Shown piece by piece: positions 27,838-36,674 of a stretch of DNA of 64,000 nucleotides (position 1 is the first letter of the stretch; each line of letters begins with the position of its first letter). The notes under the pieces were generated by a model, which was not told where the DNA came from, did not search any database, and was given only the letters and a program-made list of their open reading frames with translations. Source of the DNA: Selenobaculum gibii (GTDB lineage: Bacteria > Bacillota > Negativicutes > ICN-92133); contig NZ_CP120678.1 of the NCBI RefSeq assembly GCF_030273445.1, positions 414,401 to 478,400 on the forward strand, in the 5' to 3' direction. The translations under genes and the position numbers were made by a program.

Positions 27838-29069
27838 TTATTGTAGTAAGTTTATTATTTGTTATTTTTTTATGTAGCGGTTGTATGGGCGGACAAGAGG
27901 TAGATGATTTATCATTTATTTTGACCATTGGAATTGATAAGTCAGATGAACCTGATATGAATATATTTACTTTTCGCATTGCTATGCCTAGATCTTTTAC
28001 GGGAGATTCTGGGGGAGAGAATAAAGATAAAACAAAACTTGTCAGTGTAAAATCGCCTAACATTACAGAAGCAATTCGACAACTTGGGATTGCGTTGAAT
28101 CGTAATCCTGAGTTAAGCCATACCTCTGCTTTATTTATTAGTGAGGAGGTTGCAAAAGAAGGAATTTATCCATATTTGACGATGTTTCTACGTGAACAAG
28201 TATATTTAAATACAATGTCAATTTTAATTATTGAAGGTGAGGCAAAGGAGGCTTTGAAAAAAAATACGGCTCCTTTTGAGCTTTTTCAATATCGATGGAT
28301 AGATAGTTTAAAAAGAGTGCAGAAATTTGCCGCTAGTTCTCTAATTAATGATGTAAATCAATTTTATATGCAGATTAAGGAACCCACACATGCAGTTGCA
28401 ACCGGATATGGAACCATTATTGATAATAGCTTACAAAAGAAATCCCCGATGCCATTACCGCATCAATCCATTCCACAGTATGGAGTGGAGGATTTTCCAA
28501 GAGAAGGCGGGACAGAATTAATTGTTGTTGGCTCAGCTATTTTTCGTGATTGGAAAATGGTTGGTAAGTTAAATATGAGTGAAGCGTTTGGCGCGGTGTT
28601 ATTAAATAAAGGGATACAAACTACATTAACAGTTGAAGATCCATTTGTTGAAGAAAGAAAAATAAGTTTAGGTATAGATGTAAAAAATCCTAAAGTCGAT
28701 GTTGATGTAGTTGATGAGAAAATGAAAATTGATATTAATATTATAGCGAATTGTGAGTTATCAGATGTTGTAACGGATATGGATTATACGAACAAAGAAA
28801 ATCGTCAGATTATTGAGAAAAAAATTAATGAGGCAATAGAAAGTGGTGTTCAGGCCTATTTTAATGCAACACAGCCATTCGGTGCAGATTGTATTGAAAT
28901 TAGCAATCAGTATCGAGCGAAGGTAGGAACATGGCAAGAATGGTCAAGCCATGATTGGCCGAGCTTATATAGGAATGCAGAAGTTCATATTAAGGTGAAT
29001 TCTAAATTAAAGCGCTCTGGTTTATTATGGAGAGAAGTAGATGAAAGAGGAGCAGGAGATAATGTATAA
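27813..29069 (+). CDS. gerKC: Ger(x)C family spore germination lipoprotein
   Basis: C subunit of the receptor, a lipoprotein anchored by its N-terminal cysteine. Signal segment IIIVVSLLFVIFL is followed by lipobox CSGC; then EVDDLSFILTIGID, the common Ger(x)C opening, and RDWKMVGKLNMSEA. ATG at 27813 is preferred to ATG at 27795 because GGAGG lies eight bases upstream. Overlaps gerKB by 25 bases. 418 residues, a little longer than usual. Confidence 0.9.
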   Translation: MCWTRPKIIIVVSLLFVIFLCSGCMGGQEVDDLSFILTIGIDKSDEPDMNIFTFRIAMPRSFTGDSGGENKDKTKLVSVKSPNITEAIRQLGIALNRNPELSHTSALFISEEVAKEGIYPYLTMFLREQVYLNTMSILIIEGEAKEALKKNTAPFELFQYRWIDSLKRVQKFAASSLINDVNQFYMQIKEPTHAVATGYGTIIDNSLQKKSPMPLPHQSIPQYGVEDFPREGGTELIVVGSAIFRDWKMVGKLNMSEAFGAVLLNKGIQTTLTVEDPFVEERKISLGIDVKNPKVDVDVVDEKMKIDINIIANCELSDVVTDMDYTNKENRQIIEKKINEAIESGVQAYFNATQPFGADCIEISNQYRAKVGTWQEWSSHDWPSLYRNAEVHIKVNSKLKRSGLLWREVDERGAGDNV

Positions 29070-29217
29070 GTTATTTTTGGTTCTTTGGCTAGTTATGGCC
29101 GGAAATTTGGCTCTTGGATATGCGCGTTATGTTCATGATGATGAAAACAATAAGGCTGGTGCATTTGCAGTTTTTGCTTTGGTTATATTGGCCGCTGGGG
29201 CAGTATATATGGCTTAA
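29062..29217 (+). CDS. Small two-segment membrane protein, putative germination D subunit
   Basis: 51 residues starting M-Y-K-L-F-L-V-L-W with two hydrophobic stretches (about 3-20 and 33-50) split by a charged turn (HDDENNK). The ATG at 29062 has GAGGAG nine bases upstream and overlaps gerKC by eight bases, so it looks like a true fourth gene of the operon. Small two-helix D proteins are known beside ger operons in Bacillus and tune germination; similarity here is in size, topology and position only. Confidence 0.6.
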   Translation: MYKLFLVLWLVMAGNLALGYARYVHDDENNKAGAFAVFALVILAAGAVYMA

Positions 29218-29220
29218 TAA

Positions 29221-29270
29221 AAAAATGCTGACTTCAAATAATATTTTTATTTGAAGTCAGCATTTTTTAT
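29221..29270. terminator. Bidirectional terminator between ger operon and tex
   Basis: Twenty-base perfect stem starting AAAAATGCTGACTTC, seven-base loop, T tracts on both strands. Confidence 0.92.
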
Positions 29271-29330
29271 TTTCTATCCGATGACGGGAACTCTAATAGA
29301 GTAAAAAATCCACCTGAATTAGGTCCACTT

Positions 29331-31517
29331 TTATTTTGAGGATACTTGATCTTCTACTTGTTTTAAACTTAGTCCAATACGGTTTCTTTCCGCATCAATG
29401 GAGATAATCATAACATCAATAATATCGCCTACAGAAAGCACATCAAGTGGATGTTTAAAGTACTTGTGGCTGAGCTCGGAACGATGAATTAATCCAGCTG
29501 TCTTAATTCCAATGTCGACAAATGCACCAAAATCAGTAATGTTGTGAACGGTTCCTTTAACTATTGTACCAACAGTTAAATCGGTCAGCTTTACGATACT
29601 TTTACGGGTAAGTGGTGCAGGCAAATCTTCGCGAGGATCGCGTCCGGGTTTGGCAAGAGCGGAAATAATATCGCGAATTGTTGGAAGACCTGCATCTAAA
29701 GTTTTCGCTAATTCTTCAGCGTTGATATTTTGTAATTTTTCCTGTAAATCAGCAAGTTTATTTCTATTGGTTAAATCTTCAAGTGAAAATCCGAGTTCTG
29801 TTAATAAAGCTTTAGCTAGATCGTAGGATTCTGGATGAACTGGTGTATGGTCAAGTGGCATGTCACTGCCATTAATTCTTAAAAAACCTGCACATTGGGT
29901 AAAGGCAGCTTGTCCGAGACGCGCGACTTTTAATAATTCTTTACGGCTTTTAAACGCTTGGTGTTCATCGCGATAAGCAACAATATTTTTAGCAACTGAT
30001 GCGTTAATGCCAGAGACATGCTTTAATAATTCAATAGAAGCTGTGTTTAGCTCGACACCAACATGATTTACGGCAGATTCAACAACTGTCGTTAATGTTG
30101 TTGTAAGTTCCTTTTGATTTACATCGTGTTGATATTGGCCAACACCAATGGATTTTGGATCAATTTTTACAAGTTCGGCCAGCGGATCTTGTATACGGCG
30201 GGCAATAGAGACAGCTCCGCGAATTGTTACATCGTATTCGGGCAATTCCTCTTTGGCGAGTTTTGAAGCGGAGTAAACGGAAGCTCCAGCTTCATTAGTA
30301 ATTAAGTAATGCACGGCAAGGTTGTGATCTGCAATTAATTTTGCCGTGAATTCTTCTGTTTCATAAGAGGCTGTACCATTACCAATCGAGATAAGGGTAA
30401 TCTGATGCTTTTTGATTAGGTTAAGGATTTTCTCGGCGGCTTGCTTACGTTGTTCATCGCTTGCAGTAACATAAATTACCCCGTGGTCTAGCACTGTTCC
30501 CGTTGGACCGATTACCGCGAGCTTACAACCCGTTCGATAGCCTGGATCTAGTCCAAGTACAGTATGCCCGGCGAGTGGCTGCTGTAATAAAAGTTGTTTC
30601 AAATTCAAACCAAAGACACGGATTGCTTGTTTTTCTGCGTTTTCAGTTAACTGTGTACGAATTTCACGTTCAAGTGCAGGAAATAGTAATCGTTTATATC
30701 CATCTGTGATTGCGGCAAGAATAGTGTCCGCAAAAATAGAAGAACCTCTGATGATTTGTTTGGCAATTAAATCAATATTCGTATCGTGATTTGTTGCTAA
30801 TTTTACTTTCAGCAGCGATTTTTTTTCACCGCGATTAATCGCTAGAATGCGATGCGATGGCAAACGATTTACGGGTTCACTATATTCACTGTACATCAAA
30901 AAGGCTTTGCTTTCCTCGTTATCTGTAACAAGTGTTGTAGAGATTTGCCCGTATTGCCATAATTGGCGGCGAAGCATTGCGCGGATTTTTGCTTGTTCGC
31001 ACACTGTTTCAGCGATGATATCCATAGCGCCGCTTAATGCATCTTCAGCGGTATGAATTTCTTTTTCTTCATTGATATATTGTACAGCATAATCCAAAGG
31101 ATTGCCCTCAACTATCTTCTGCAAAAGGATAAGCTCAGCGAGTGGTTCAAGACCTTTTTCGCGAGCAATTTGTGCACGGGTCCGTTTTTTGGGTTTATAA
31201 GGTAAATAGAGATCTTCTAACTCTTGTAATTTCGTCGTTTTCTCAATCGCTGTTTTTAATTCAGGGGTAAGTTTTTCTTGTTCCTGAATACTGACGATGA
31301 TATCTTCCTGGCGTTTGATTAGATTACGGAGATATTGCACACGCTCTTCAATAGAGCGAACTTTTTCTTCGTCTAATTCACCAGTAACCTCTTTGCGATA
31401 TCTAGAAATAAAAGGAACTGTATTTCCCTCGTCGAGCAATTTTATTGTCGCATTTACTTGAACTGGTTTAACATTTAGTTCACGAGCAATAAAATTAGGG
31501 ATTTCTGCTAAAATCAT
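29331..31517 (-). CDS. tex: Tex-family RNA-binding transcription accessory protein
   Basis: 728-residue nucleic-acid-binding protein with the Tex layout: helical N-terminal region (NTVPFISRYRKEVTG), YqgF/RNase-H-like domain (LGLDPGYRTGCKLAVI, about 325-450), helix-hairpin-helix segments (VSGINASVAKNIVAYR, QAAFTQCAGFLRI) and a C-terminal S1 domain (VGTIVKGTVHNITDFGAFVDIG). Thought to act on transcription or RNA turnover; cytoplasmic. Single-gene unit. Confidence 0.95.
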   Translation of the reverse strand: MILAEIPNFIARELNVKPVQVNATIKLLDEGNTVPFISRYRKEVTGELDEEKVRSIEERVQYLRNLIKRQEDIIVSIQEQEKLTPELKTAIEKTTKLQELEDLYLPYKPKKRTRAQIAREKGLEPLAELILLQKIVEGNPLDYAVQYINEEKEIHTAEDALSGAMDIIAETVCEQAKIRAMLRRQLWQYGQISTTLVTDNEESKAFLMYSEYSEPVNRLPSHRILAINRGEKKSLLKVKLATNHDTNIDLIAKQIIRGSSIFADTILAAITDGYKRLLFPALEREIRTQLTENAEKQAIRVFGLNLKQLLLQQPLAGHTVLGLDPGYRTGCKLAVIGPTGTVLDHGVIYVTASDEQRKQAAEKILNLIKKHQITLISIGNGTASYETEEFTAKLIADHNLAVHYLITNEAGASVYSASKLAKEELPEYDVTIRGAVSIARRIQDPLAELVKIDPKSIGVGQYQHDVNQKELTTTLTTVVESAVNHVGVELNTASIELLKHVSGINASVAKNIVAYRDEHQAFKSRKELLKVARLGQAAFTQCAGFLRINGSDMPLDHTPVHPESYDLAKALLTELGFSLEDLTNRNKLADLQEKLQNINAEELAKTLDAGLPTIRDIISALAKPGRDPREDLPAPLTRKSIVKLTDLTVGTIVKGTVHNITDFGAFVDIGIKTAGLIHRSELSHKYFKHPLDVLSVGDIIDVMIISIDAERNRIGLSLKQVEDQVSSK

Positions 31518-31547
31518 ATAGTCACCAACTTTTCTTTTAATAGGAGT

Positions 31548-31556
31548 ATTATAGCA
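31548..31556 (-). promoter_or_regulatory. Extended -10 upstream of tex
   Basis: Minus-strand TGCTATAAT, a TGn extended -10, 31 bases before the tex start; -35 not convincing. Confidence 0.45.
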
Positions 31557-31683
31557 TAATTTAAAAATAAAATGAGGACTGAATCATTGATAAGAAAAAT
31601 CTTCTTTGTAAAAAATGCACAATGTTTTGTGTATGATTTTACTTGATGTGTACAAAATAATGATGCAGGAAAGGAGGGGTAAA

Positions 31684-31881
31684 ATGTTAACAGAAAAAGA
31701 GTTGCTTTTAATGGAAGATTTTTTAAATGCAGCACAAAGTTCATCTGATAGTATGAACAACTTGGCTAACTCATTGCAGGATGCGCAAACAAAACAATTA
31801 TTTCAACAAATTTCACAGAAAAATAGTCAAAATGCACAGATGATTAGCAAGCATTTGAATGCAGGACAAAATATTCAATAA
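31684..31881 (+). CDS. Small coat-like protein, N-terminal CotF-type half
   Basis: 65 residues, hydrophilic and helical, beginning MLTEKELLLMEDFL, with QLFQQISQKNSQN. That central stretch is nearly the same as SLFQQISQKEQQH of the larger protein at 56796-57275, and both start MLT(E/Q)KE. ATG at 31684 follows AGGAGGGG. Pairs with the next gene 15 bases downstream; together they match the two halves of the larger protein. Likely spore coat or spore-associated, ferritin-like helical. Confidence 0.65.
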   Translation: MLTEKELLLMEDFLNAAQSSSDSMNNLANSLQDAQTKQLFQQISQKNSQNAQMISKHLNAGQNIQ

Positions 31882-31896
31882 TGTGGAGGTGTAAGA

Positions 31897-32181
31897 ATGC
31901 CAAGCAAAATGAATGGTGAGGCAGATCAGTTTTCTGAACAAAATGTATTGCAGATAGCATTAAATGAAACAAAATTAATGGCAAATGGGATAAATACATG
32001 TATTTTAGAAGCAAGTGACGATCAACTCCGTCGCGATTACATGACTGTGCTAGGTGATGTATATTGCCAGCAAAAACAAATCTACGATATTATGGAGCAA
32101 AAAGGTTATTATCAAACACAACAGGCAAAACCAGAAGCTGTTAATCAAGCAAAATCAAAATTTATGTCGCAAAGCAACTAA
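31897..32181 (+). CDS. CotF-family spore coat protein, C-terminal half type
   Basis: 94 residues with NVLQIALNETKLMANGIN and a C-terminal YDIMEQKGYY, the CotF-like ending (compare YDYMAQNGMY in the protein at 56796). Mostly helical. GGAGG precedes the ATG and it is cotranscribed with the 65-residue partner. Role in the spore coat is inferred from family and from the sporulating gene set around it. Confidence 0.7.
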   Translation: MPSKMNGEADQFSEQNVLQIALNETKLMANGINTCILEASDDQLRRDYMTVLGDVYCQQKQIYDIMEQKGYYQTQQAKPEAVNQAKSKFMSQSN

Positions 32182-32225
32182 TTCACAAAAACCCTTACAT
32201 TAAAAATGTAAGGGTTTTTGTGAAT
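32181..32225 (+). terminator. Intrinsic terminator after the coat protein pair
   Basis: Twenty-base perfect inverted repeat beginning ATTCACAAAAACCC with a five-base loop. Confidence 0.85.
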
Positions 32226-32241
32226 TAGACAAATGTACATA

Positions 32242-32271
32242 TTGACAAAAAATGAATGTTTCAGTTATGAT
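32242..32271 (+). promoter_or_regulatory. Promoter of the Fur/PerR-like gene
   Basis: TTGACA (32242-32247) and TATGAT (32266-32271), spacer 18. An AT-rich stretch (32281-32310, AAACGATAATTTTTGTTATT) downstream could hold an autoregulatory operator, but symmetry is weak. Confidence 0.6.
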
Positions 32272-32375
32272 ATAAGCAGATAAAAATAAACGATAATTTT
32301 TGTTATTAAGGAAAATATATTAGATGATATTAAACTTGATAAATGCAGTAAATCGATAGAGAGGAGGAAAATAGA

Positions 32376-32798
32376 ATGGATGAACAAAGTGTTACGAATT
32401 TACTAAGAGAAAAAGGTTTTAAAGTTACACCACAAAGATTGGCAATTTACGATGTATTGGCGAAGACCAAAGAACATCCGAGTGCCGAAATGATTTTTAA
32501 TCAATTACAGGAGTATTATCCAACGATGAGTTTGGCAACTGTTTATAAAACGATTGAAATACTAAAAGAAATCGGTTTAGTTCAGGTATTAAATGTTGGT
32601 GAAGACAGCTTCCGTTATGATGCAATCGTTGAAAATCATCCGCATATTCGTTGTATGGTATGTAAACGTGTAGATGATGTGGAAGAAGTGGATTCCAGTG
32701 ATTTTATTGAAAAAATTAAAGAAAAAACCGCTTATCAATTAACAGGACAACAATTTTATTTTTATGGAATTTGTCCAAAATGTATGGTGAAACATTAG
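32376..32798 (+). CDS. Fur family regulator, PerR-like
   Basis: 140-residue metal-dependent repressor. Winged-helix domain (about 1-82) has KVTPQRLAIYDVL, HPSAEMIFNQL and SLATVYKTIEIL; the dimerisation domain has HPHIRCMVCKRV and GICPKCMVKH, whose two CxxC pairs bind structural zinc. Length and motifs fit PerR/Fur; the strongly AT-rich control region and anaerobic host favour a peroxide sensor, but this is not proven. GAGGAGG precedes the ATG. Confidence 0.88.
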   Translation: MDEQSVTNLLREKGFKVTPQRLAIYDVLAKTKEHPSAEMIFNQLQEYYPTMSLATVYKTIEILKEIGLVQVLNVGEDSFRYDAIVENHPHIRCMVCKRVDDVEEVDSSDFIEKIKEKTAYQLTGQQFYFYGICPKCMVKH

Positions 32799-32811
32799 GT
32801 TATAGCGATTA

Positions 32812-32860
32812 AACACAAAATATGCGCAGAAAAGTATTTTCTGCGCATATTTTGTGTGTT
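32812..32860. terminator. Terminator after the Fur/PerR-like gene
   Basis: Long near-perfect stem (over 20 pairs) containing ATATGCGCAGAAAA / TTTTCTGCGCATAT with three-base loop; usable from both strands. Confidence 0.85.
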
Positions 32861-32924
32861 CAATTAAAAATAAAATGCTCCCTTGGAGGAGGGAGGTGCC
32901 ACAGCGTGATGGCGCTAATCTGAA

Positions 32925-33209
32925 TTATTCTTCACCGATTTGTGCTGGATTCATTTTGCTGCTGATACAACCAAGTAATTCAATAATTTTTTGATTTTGA
33001 GCGATAATCACTTCTTGATTTTTTAATGCGCATGCAGCTTTTACATTTAACTCTTCTCTCGTGTCACTCAATTCATGAGCTAAGGATTTTGCCATTTTTT
33101 CAACGTTAGGCATAAAGAACCTCCCTATATCAAAGTTTTGATTATTTGATTTGTGCTTGGTAGAAGTCTTTTTTTCTTGCTCATTTATGGGGCGAAGTTT
33201 TTTGGACAT
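32925..33209 (-). CDS. Small hypothetical protein
   Basis: 94 residues, no signal peptide or membrane segment. Basic N-terminus (KKLRPINEQEKKTS), then a helical, possibly coiled-coil half (about 35-85) with NVEKMAKSLAHELSDTRE. Two cysteines (ACAL, LLGC). AGAGGAT lies at correct spacing before the ATG. I do not recognise a family. Convergent with the Fur/PerR-like gene. Confidence 0.55.
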   Translation of the reverse strand: MSKKLRPINEQEKKTSTKHKSNNQNFDIGRFFMPNVEKMAKSLAHELSDTREELNVKAACALKNQEVIIAQNQKIIELLGCISSKMNPAQIGEE

Positions 33210-33388
33210 GACAACACATCCTCTATTTGTATTTAATTCATTTTATGCAAGAGTTAGAAAAATAGTTACGATATCCTATGTGCTTGTATTGTTTTTACGA
33301 AAAGGATAAAATAGATTTAAGTTTTGTTTATCTAAAGAGAGTATTGCTAGTCTGGGTTGAAATGTATTTGAGAAGGGATTTTAAATAG

Positions 33389-34744
33389 ATGAGTGTTTTT
33401 AAAGCATGTGATATTCGTGGAATTGCAGAGAAGGATTTAACAGATGACGTTGCAACGCAGATTGCAAAAGCAGTTGGTGTAAAACTGAGTGGAAAGCGTA
33501 TTGTGGTAGGGAATGATGTAAGGCTGTCATCACCTCGTCTTAAAGAGATCGCAGTCAGGGAGTTGGCTGCATCAGGGTGCGAAGTTGTTGATATTGGTAC
33601 GGTAGCAACGCCAATGTTTTACTATGCAGCAAAACATTGCAATGCTACTGGTGGGGTAATGATTACGGCATCACATAATCCTGCACCTTATAATGGATTT
33701 AAGTTACTGCTAGGTGATCGGCCGATTCGTGAAGCGGATATCTTAGCGATTAAAGATTTGTATGAGAAAAAAAGTGAGATTAGAAAAAATGGTAGTATTG
33801 AAAAATTTGATATTATCGATACGTATATTGCAGACATGGCAAAAAAAGCCGCGCCAGGCAGGTTGAAAATTGTTCTTGATGCAGGCAATGGCGCAGTTTC
33901 GGATTTTGCACCGAAGTTTTATCGTGCTTGTGGCTATGAAGTCGTTGAATTATTTTGTACGCCGGATGGTAATTTCCCTAATCGACCGCCAGATCCTGCA
34001 TTGCCGGAAAACTTAAGATTATTATGTGAAAAGGTAAAGGAATGTAAAGCTGATCTTGGAATTGCTTTTGACGGCGATGGAGACAGAGCGGGATTTGTCG
34101 ATGAGACTGGACGAGCTGTAGATAATGATGACATTCTAGTATTATTGGCGCGTAATTTTCTTGAGCAAGAAAAGGGAACAGTTGTATATGATGCAAAATG
34201 TTCTATGGTAGTACCAGAGCAGATTGCGCTTGCGGGTGGAACTCCTTTGATGGCGAGAGCAGGGCATACGTTTATCAAAGAAAAGTTTTTACAAGAAAAG
34301 GCGGTATTTGCCGGTGAACTTAGCGGACATTTTTTCTTTTGTGAACTAGGGTATGATGATGGAATGTTTGCTGGTACAAAGGTTTGTGAATATGTCATGC
34401 ATCATGGTAAGTTGTCTCAATTGATAGACGCGATACCAAACTATATGTTAACGACGGAAATTAGAATAGAGTACTTACCGGATAATAAGGAAGAAGTCTT
34501 AGCTGAAATTGCAGCAAGGCTAAAAGAATATCAGGTGAATTTAATTGATGGCGTACGTGTAGAATTTTCTGATGGATGGGGCATGATTCGCTCTTCTGTG
34601 ACTCAGCCGTTATTCACGCTTCGTTTTGAAGCGCATACACAACCTCGATTGCTTGAGATTGAAGAAGTTTTATTAAAAGCCTTACCATTAAATTTGCGTG
34701 AAGAGGTACGTGAAAAATTGCTAGATGTAAATGAGGGAAAATAA
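33389..34744 (+). CDS. Phosphomannomutase/phosphoglucomutase, copy 2
   Basis: 451-residue alpha-D-phosphohexomutase: FKACDIRGIAEKD, phosphoserine loop TASHNPAPYNG, metal loop FDGDGDRAG (canonical, while copy 1 has DGDFDRC), sugar loop AGELSGHFFF and phosphate loop SSVTQPLFTLRF. SVTQP replaces the usual SNTEP, so sugar or phosphate preference may differ from copy 1. Located before walJ-htrA-rlmH with a four-base gap, probably cotranscribed. Confidence 0.88.
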   Translation: MSVFKACDIRGIAEKDLTDDVATQIAKAVGVKLSGKRIVVGNDVRLSSPRLKEIAVRELAASGCEVVDIGTVATPMFYYAAKHCNATGGVMITASHNPAPYNGFKLLLGDRPIREADILAIKDLYEKKSEIRKNGSIEKFDIIDTYIADMAKKAAPGRLKIVLDAGNGAVSDFAPKFYRACGYEVVELFCTPDGNFPNRPPDPALPENLRLLCEKVKECKADLGIAFDGDGDRAGFVDETGRAVDNDDILVLLARNFLEQEKGTVVYDAKCSMVVPEQIALAGGTPLMARAGHTFIKEKFLQEKAVFAGELSGHFFFCELGYDDGMFAGTKVCEYVMHHGKLSQLIDAIPNYMLTTEIRIEYLPDNKEEVLAEIAARLKEYQVNLIDGVRVEFSDGWGMIRSSVTQPLFTLRFEAHTQPRLLEIEEVLLKALPLNLREEVREKLLDVNEGK

Positions 34745-34747
34745 TTT

Positions 34748-35557
34748 ATGCGGGTTTCAGTATTAGCAAGTGGCAGTTCGGGAAATGCTACTTTTATTCA
34801 GATGGGCGAAACGAAGTTACTCGTTGATGCAGGGATTAGTGCTAGACGAATTAAAAAATCTTTAGCTGAAATTGGCGTAGCAATTGAAGAATTGCAAGGC
34901 ATTTTAATTACACATGAGCATCGCGATCATATTAATGGATTGGTTACGTTGACGAAAAAATATCAATTACCAATTTATTCGCGAGCGAATACATTTCGCC
35001 AGATGTATTGCCGGGATTTATTGGCAGATCATTGTTGTAATGCAATTGTCGATTGTCTGGCGATTGGTGATATTCGGATTGAATCATTTAGCATCTCCCA
35101 TGATGCGGCTGATCCAGTCGGATATTCTTTGTATCGCCAAGGATTAAAGTGTACAGTAGCAACGGACTTAGGTTTCGTTACAACTGGGGTACAAAAAGCT
35201 TTAGATGATTCTGATGTGGTTGTGCTAGAGGCGAATCATGATGTAGATTTATTGCAGCAAAATCCAGCGTATCCACAAACACTTAAACAGCGAATTTTAA
35301 GTAACCGCGGTCATTTATCCAATCAAGATGCGGCGTGGGCATTGGTGAAGATGCGCAAGAAAAAGCAGTGCAAAGTGTTATTAGCGCACTTGAGTGATGA
35401 AAATAATAAACCAGATTTAGCATATGATACAATCTGCAAGATAGTAAGTAAACAAGGCTGCGATTTAATAGCAAATATGGATATTAAAGTAACAAAACCG
35501 GATGAAACGGTGAGTTTAGATGATGGGTATAATTTGCGAAGTGAAGGAGTTGGATAG
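34748..35557 (+). CDS. walJ: MBL-fold hydrolase WalJ/YycJ
   Basis: Metallo-beta-lactamase-fold protein of 269 residues, YycJ-like, linked in Bacillus to wall and DNA metabolism. LASGSSGNATFIQ opens it; metal motif THEHRDHING gives HxHxDH, and further ligands are in SISHDA and EANHD. RGHLSN is conserved at the C-terminal side. No walRK two-component genes precede it, but walJ-htrA-rlmH order is the same as in Bacillus. Confidence 0.88.
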   Translation: MRVSVLASGSSGNATFIQMGETKLLVDAGISARRIKKSLAEIGVAIEELQGILITHEHRDHINGLVTLTKKYQLPIYSRANTFRQMYCRDLLADHCCNAIVDCLAIGDIRIESFSISHDAADPVGYSLYRQGLKCTVATDLGFVTTGVQKALDDSDVVVLEANHDVDLLQQNPAYPQTLKQRILSNRGHLSNQDAAWALVKMRKKKQCKVLLAHLSDENNKPDLAYDTICKIVSKQGCDLIANMDIKVTKPDETVSLDDGYNLRSEGVG

Positions 35558-35559
35558 GA

Positions 35560-36669
35560 ATGAATCAATGGAAAAAATTTAGACCTTATATACTTACTTT
35601 AGTAATTGGAATTATGTTTGGTGCAACATTATTAGCGGGATGTTCTAGTAAATTTTTTGCAAGTGAAGCACCAAAAGAAAAAGCGGAAGCGAGCAATTTG
35701 GCTGCTCCGACACCTGCTGATTTATCCGATGCAAGAAATACACCAATCGTACGGGCGGCACATAGTGTAGCTCCAGCAGTTGTTGGTATTACGAATAAAG
35801 CAGTAGCAAGAGATTGGTTCAATCGCAAAGTTATCGTTGACCAAGGGACCGGATCAGGGGTTATTTTTGATGCGAATGGTTATATTGTAACGAATAATCA
35901 TGTGGTAGAAAATGCACAAGAGATTGTTGTTTCTTTATCCGATGGCAGAACGTTGAATGGTAAGGTTGTAGGTACGGATCCAGCAACGGATTTAGCAGTA
36001 GTCAAAGTAGAGGAAACGGGACTACCAACCGCTACTTTTGGAGATTCTGATGGAATTATGGTAGGCGAACCCGCGATTGCAATCGGAAATCCATTGGGGT
36101 TAGAGTTTCAAGGAAGTGTAACGACGGGGGTAATCAGTGCGCTTAATCGTTCTATTGAAATTGGCGAACGTCGGTTTAAATTGATTCAGACCGATGCGGC
36201 GATTAATCCAGGAAACTCTGGAGGTGCTTTAGTCAATGCAGATGGGCAGGTAATCGGGATTAACAGTGCGAAAATTTCTGTAAGTGGTGTGGAAGGCATT
36301 GGACTTGCGATACCAATCAATACAGCAAGACCAATTATCCAAGCATTGATTGATCAAGGTAAAGTAGTGAGACCATATCTTGGGGTAGGTGTCTTTGATA
36401 AAGCGACAGCGGCACAGAATGGATATCAATTAAATATTAATGCTGGTGTTTATGTCATGAACGTAACTTTAGGTTCACCTGCAGATAAATTGGGAATTAA
36501 AAAAGGCGATATTATATTAAAAATTAATGATACGGAAACGAATAGCGTTGTTGATTTAAGAACGGCGATTGCTGAATGTGCGGTTGGCGATACAGTAAAA
36601 GTAACCTTTGTGCGTAAAGGAAATCAACATACGGAATCCGTTCAATTAGAAGAAATGCCAACGGAATAA
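35560..36669 (+). CDS. htrA: HtrA-type serine protease with a lipobox-like N-terminus
   Basis: Envelope quality-control protease of 369 residues. N-terminal hydrophobic segment (about 9-29) ends in LLAGC, which fits a lipobox, so it may be a lipoprotein rather than a simple membrane-anchored protein. Catalytic triad: His in TNNHVVE, Asp in ATDLAVVK, Ser in NPGNSGGALV. C-terminal PDZ domain from about 275 with GSPADKLGIKKGDII. Two bases after walJ. Confidence 0.93.
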   Translation: MNQWKKFRPYILTLVIGIMFGATLLAGCSSKFFASEAPKEKAEASNLAAPTPADLSDARNTPIVRAAHSVAPAVVGITNKAVARDWFNRKVIVDQGTGSGVIFDANGYIVTNNHVVENAQEIVVSLSDGRTLNGKVVGTDPATDLAVVKVEETGLPTATFGDSDGIMVGEPAIAIGNPLGLEFQGSVTTGVISALNRSIEIGERRFKLIQTDAAINPGNSGGALVNADGQVIGINSAKISVSGVEGIGLAIPINTARPIIQALIDQGKVVRPYLGVGVFDKATAAQNGYQLNINAGVYVMNVTLGSPADKLGIKKGDIILKINDTETNSVVDLRTAIAECAVGDTVKVTFVRKGNQHTESVQLEEMPTE

Positions 36670-36674
36670 CAAAG

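Noticed and set aside
31514-31744. Minus-strand frame directly upstream of tex
   Set aside because: Overlaps the tex promoter and the start of the coat gene; no ribosome site.
33934-34398. 154-codon minus-strand frame within phosphohexomutase copy 2
   Set aside because: Shadow frame, Ser/Pro-rich composition, no motif and no ribosome site.
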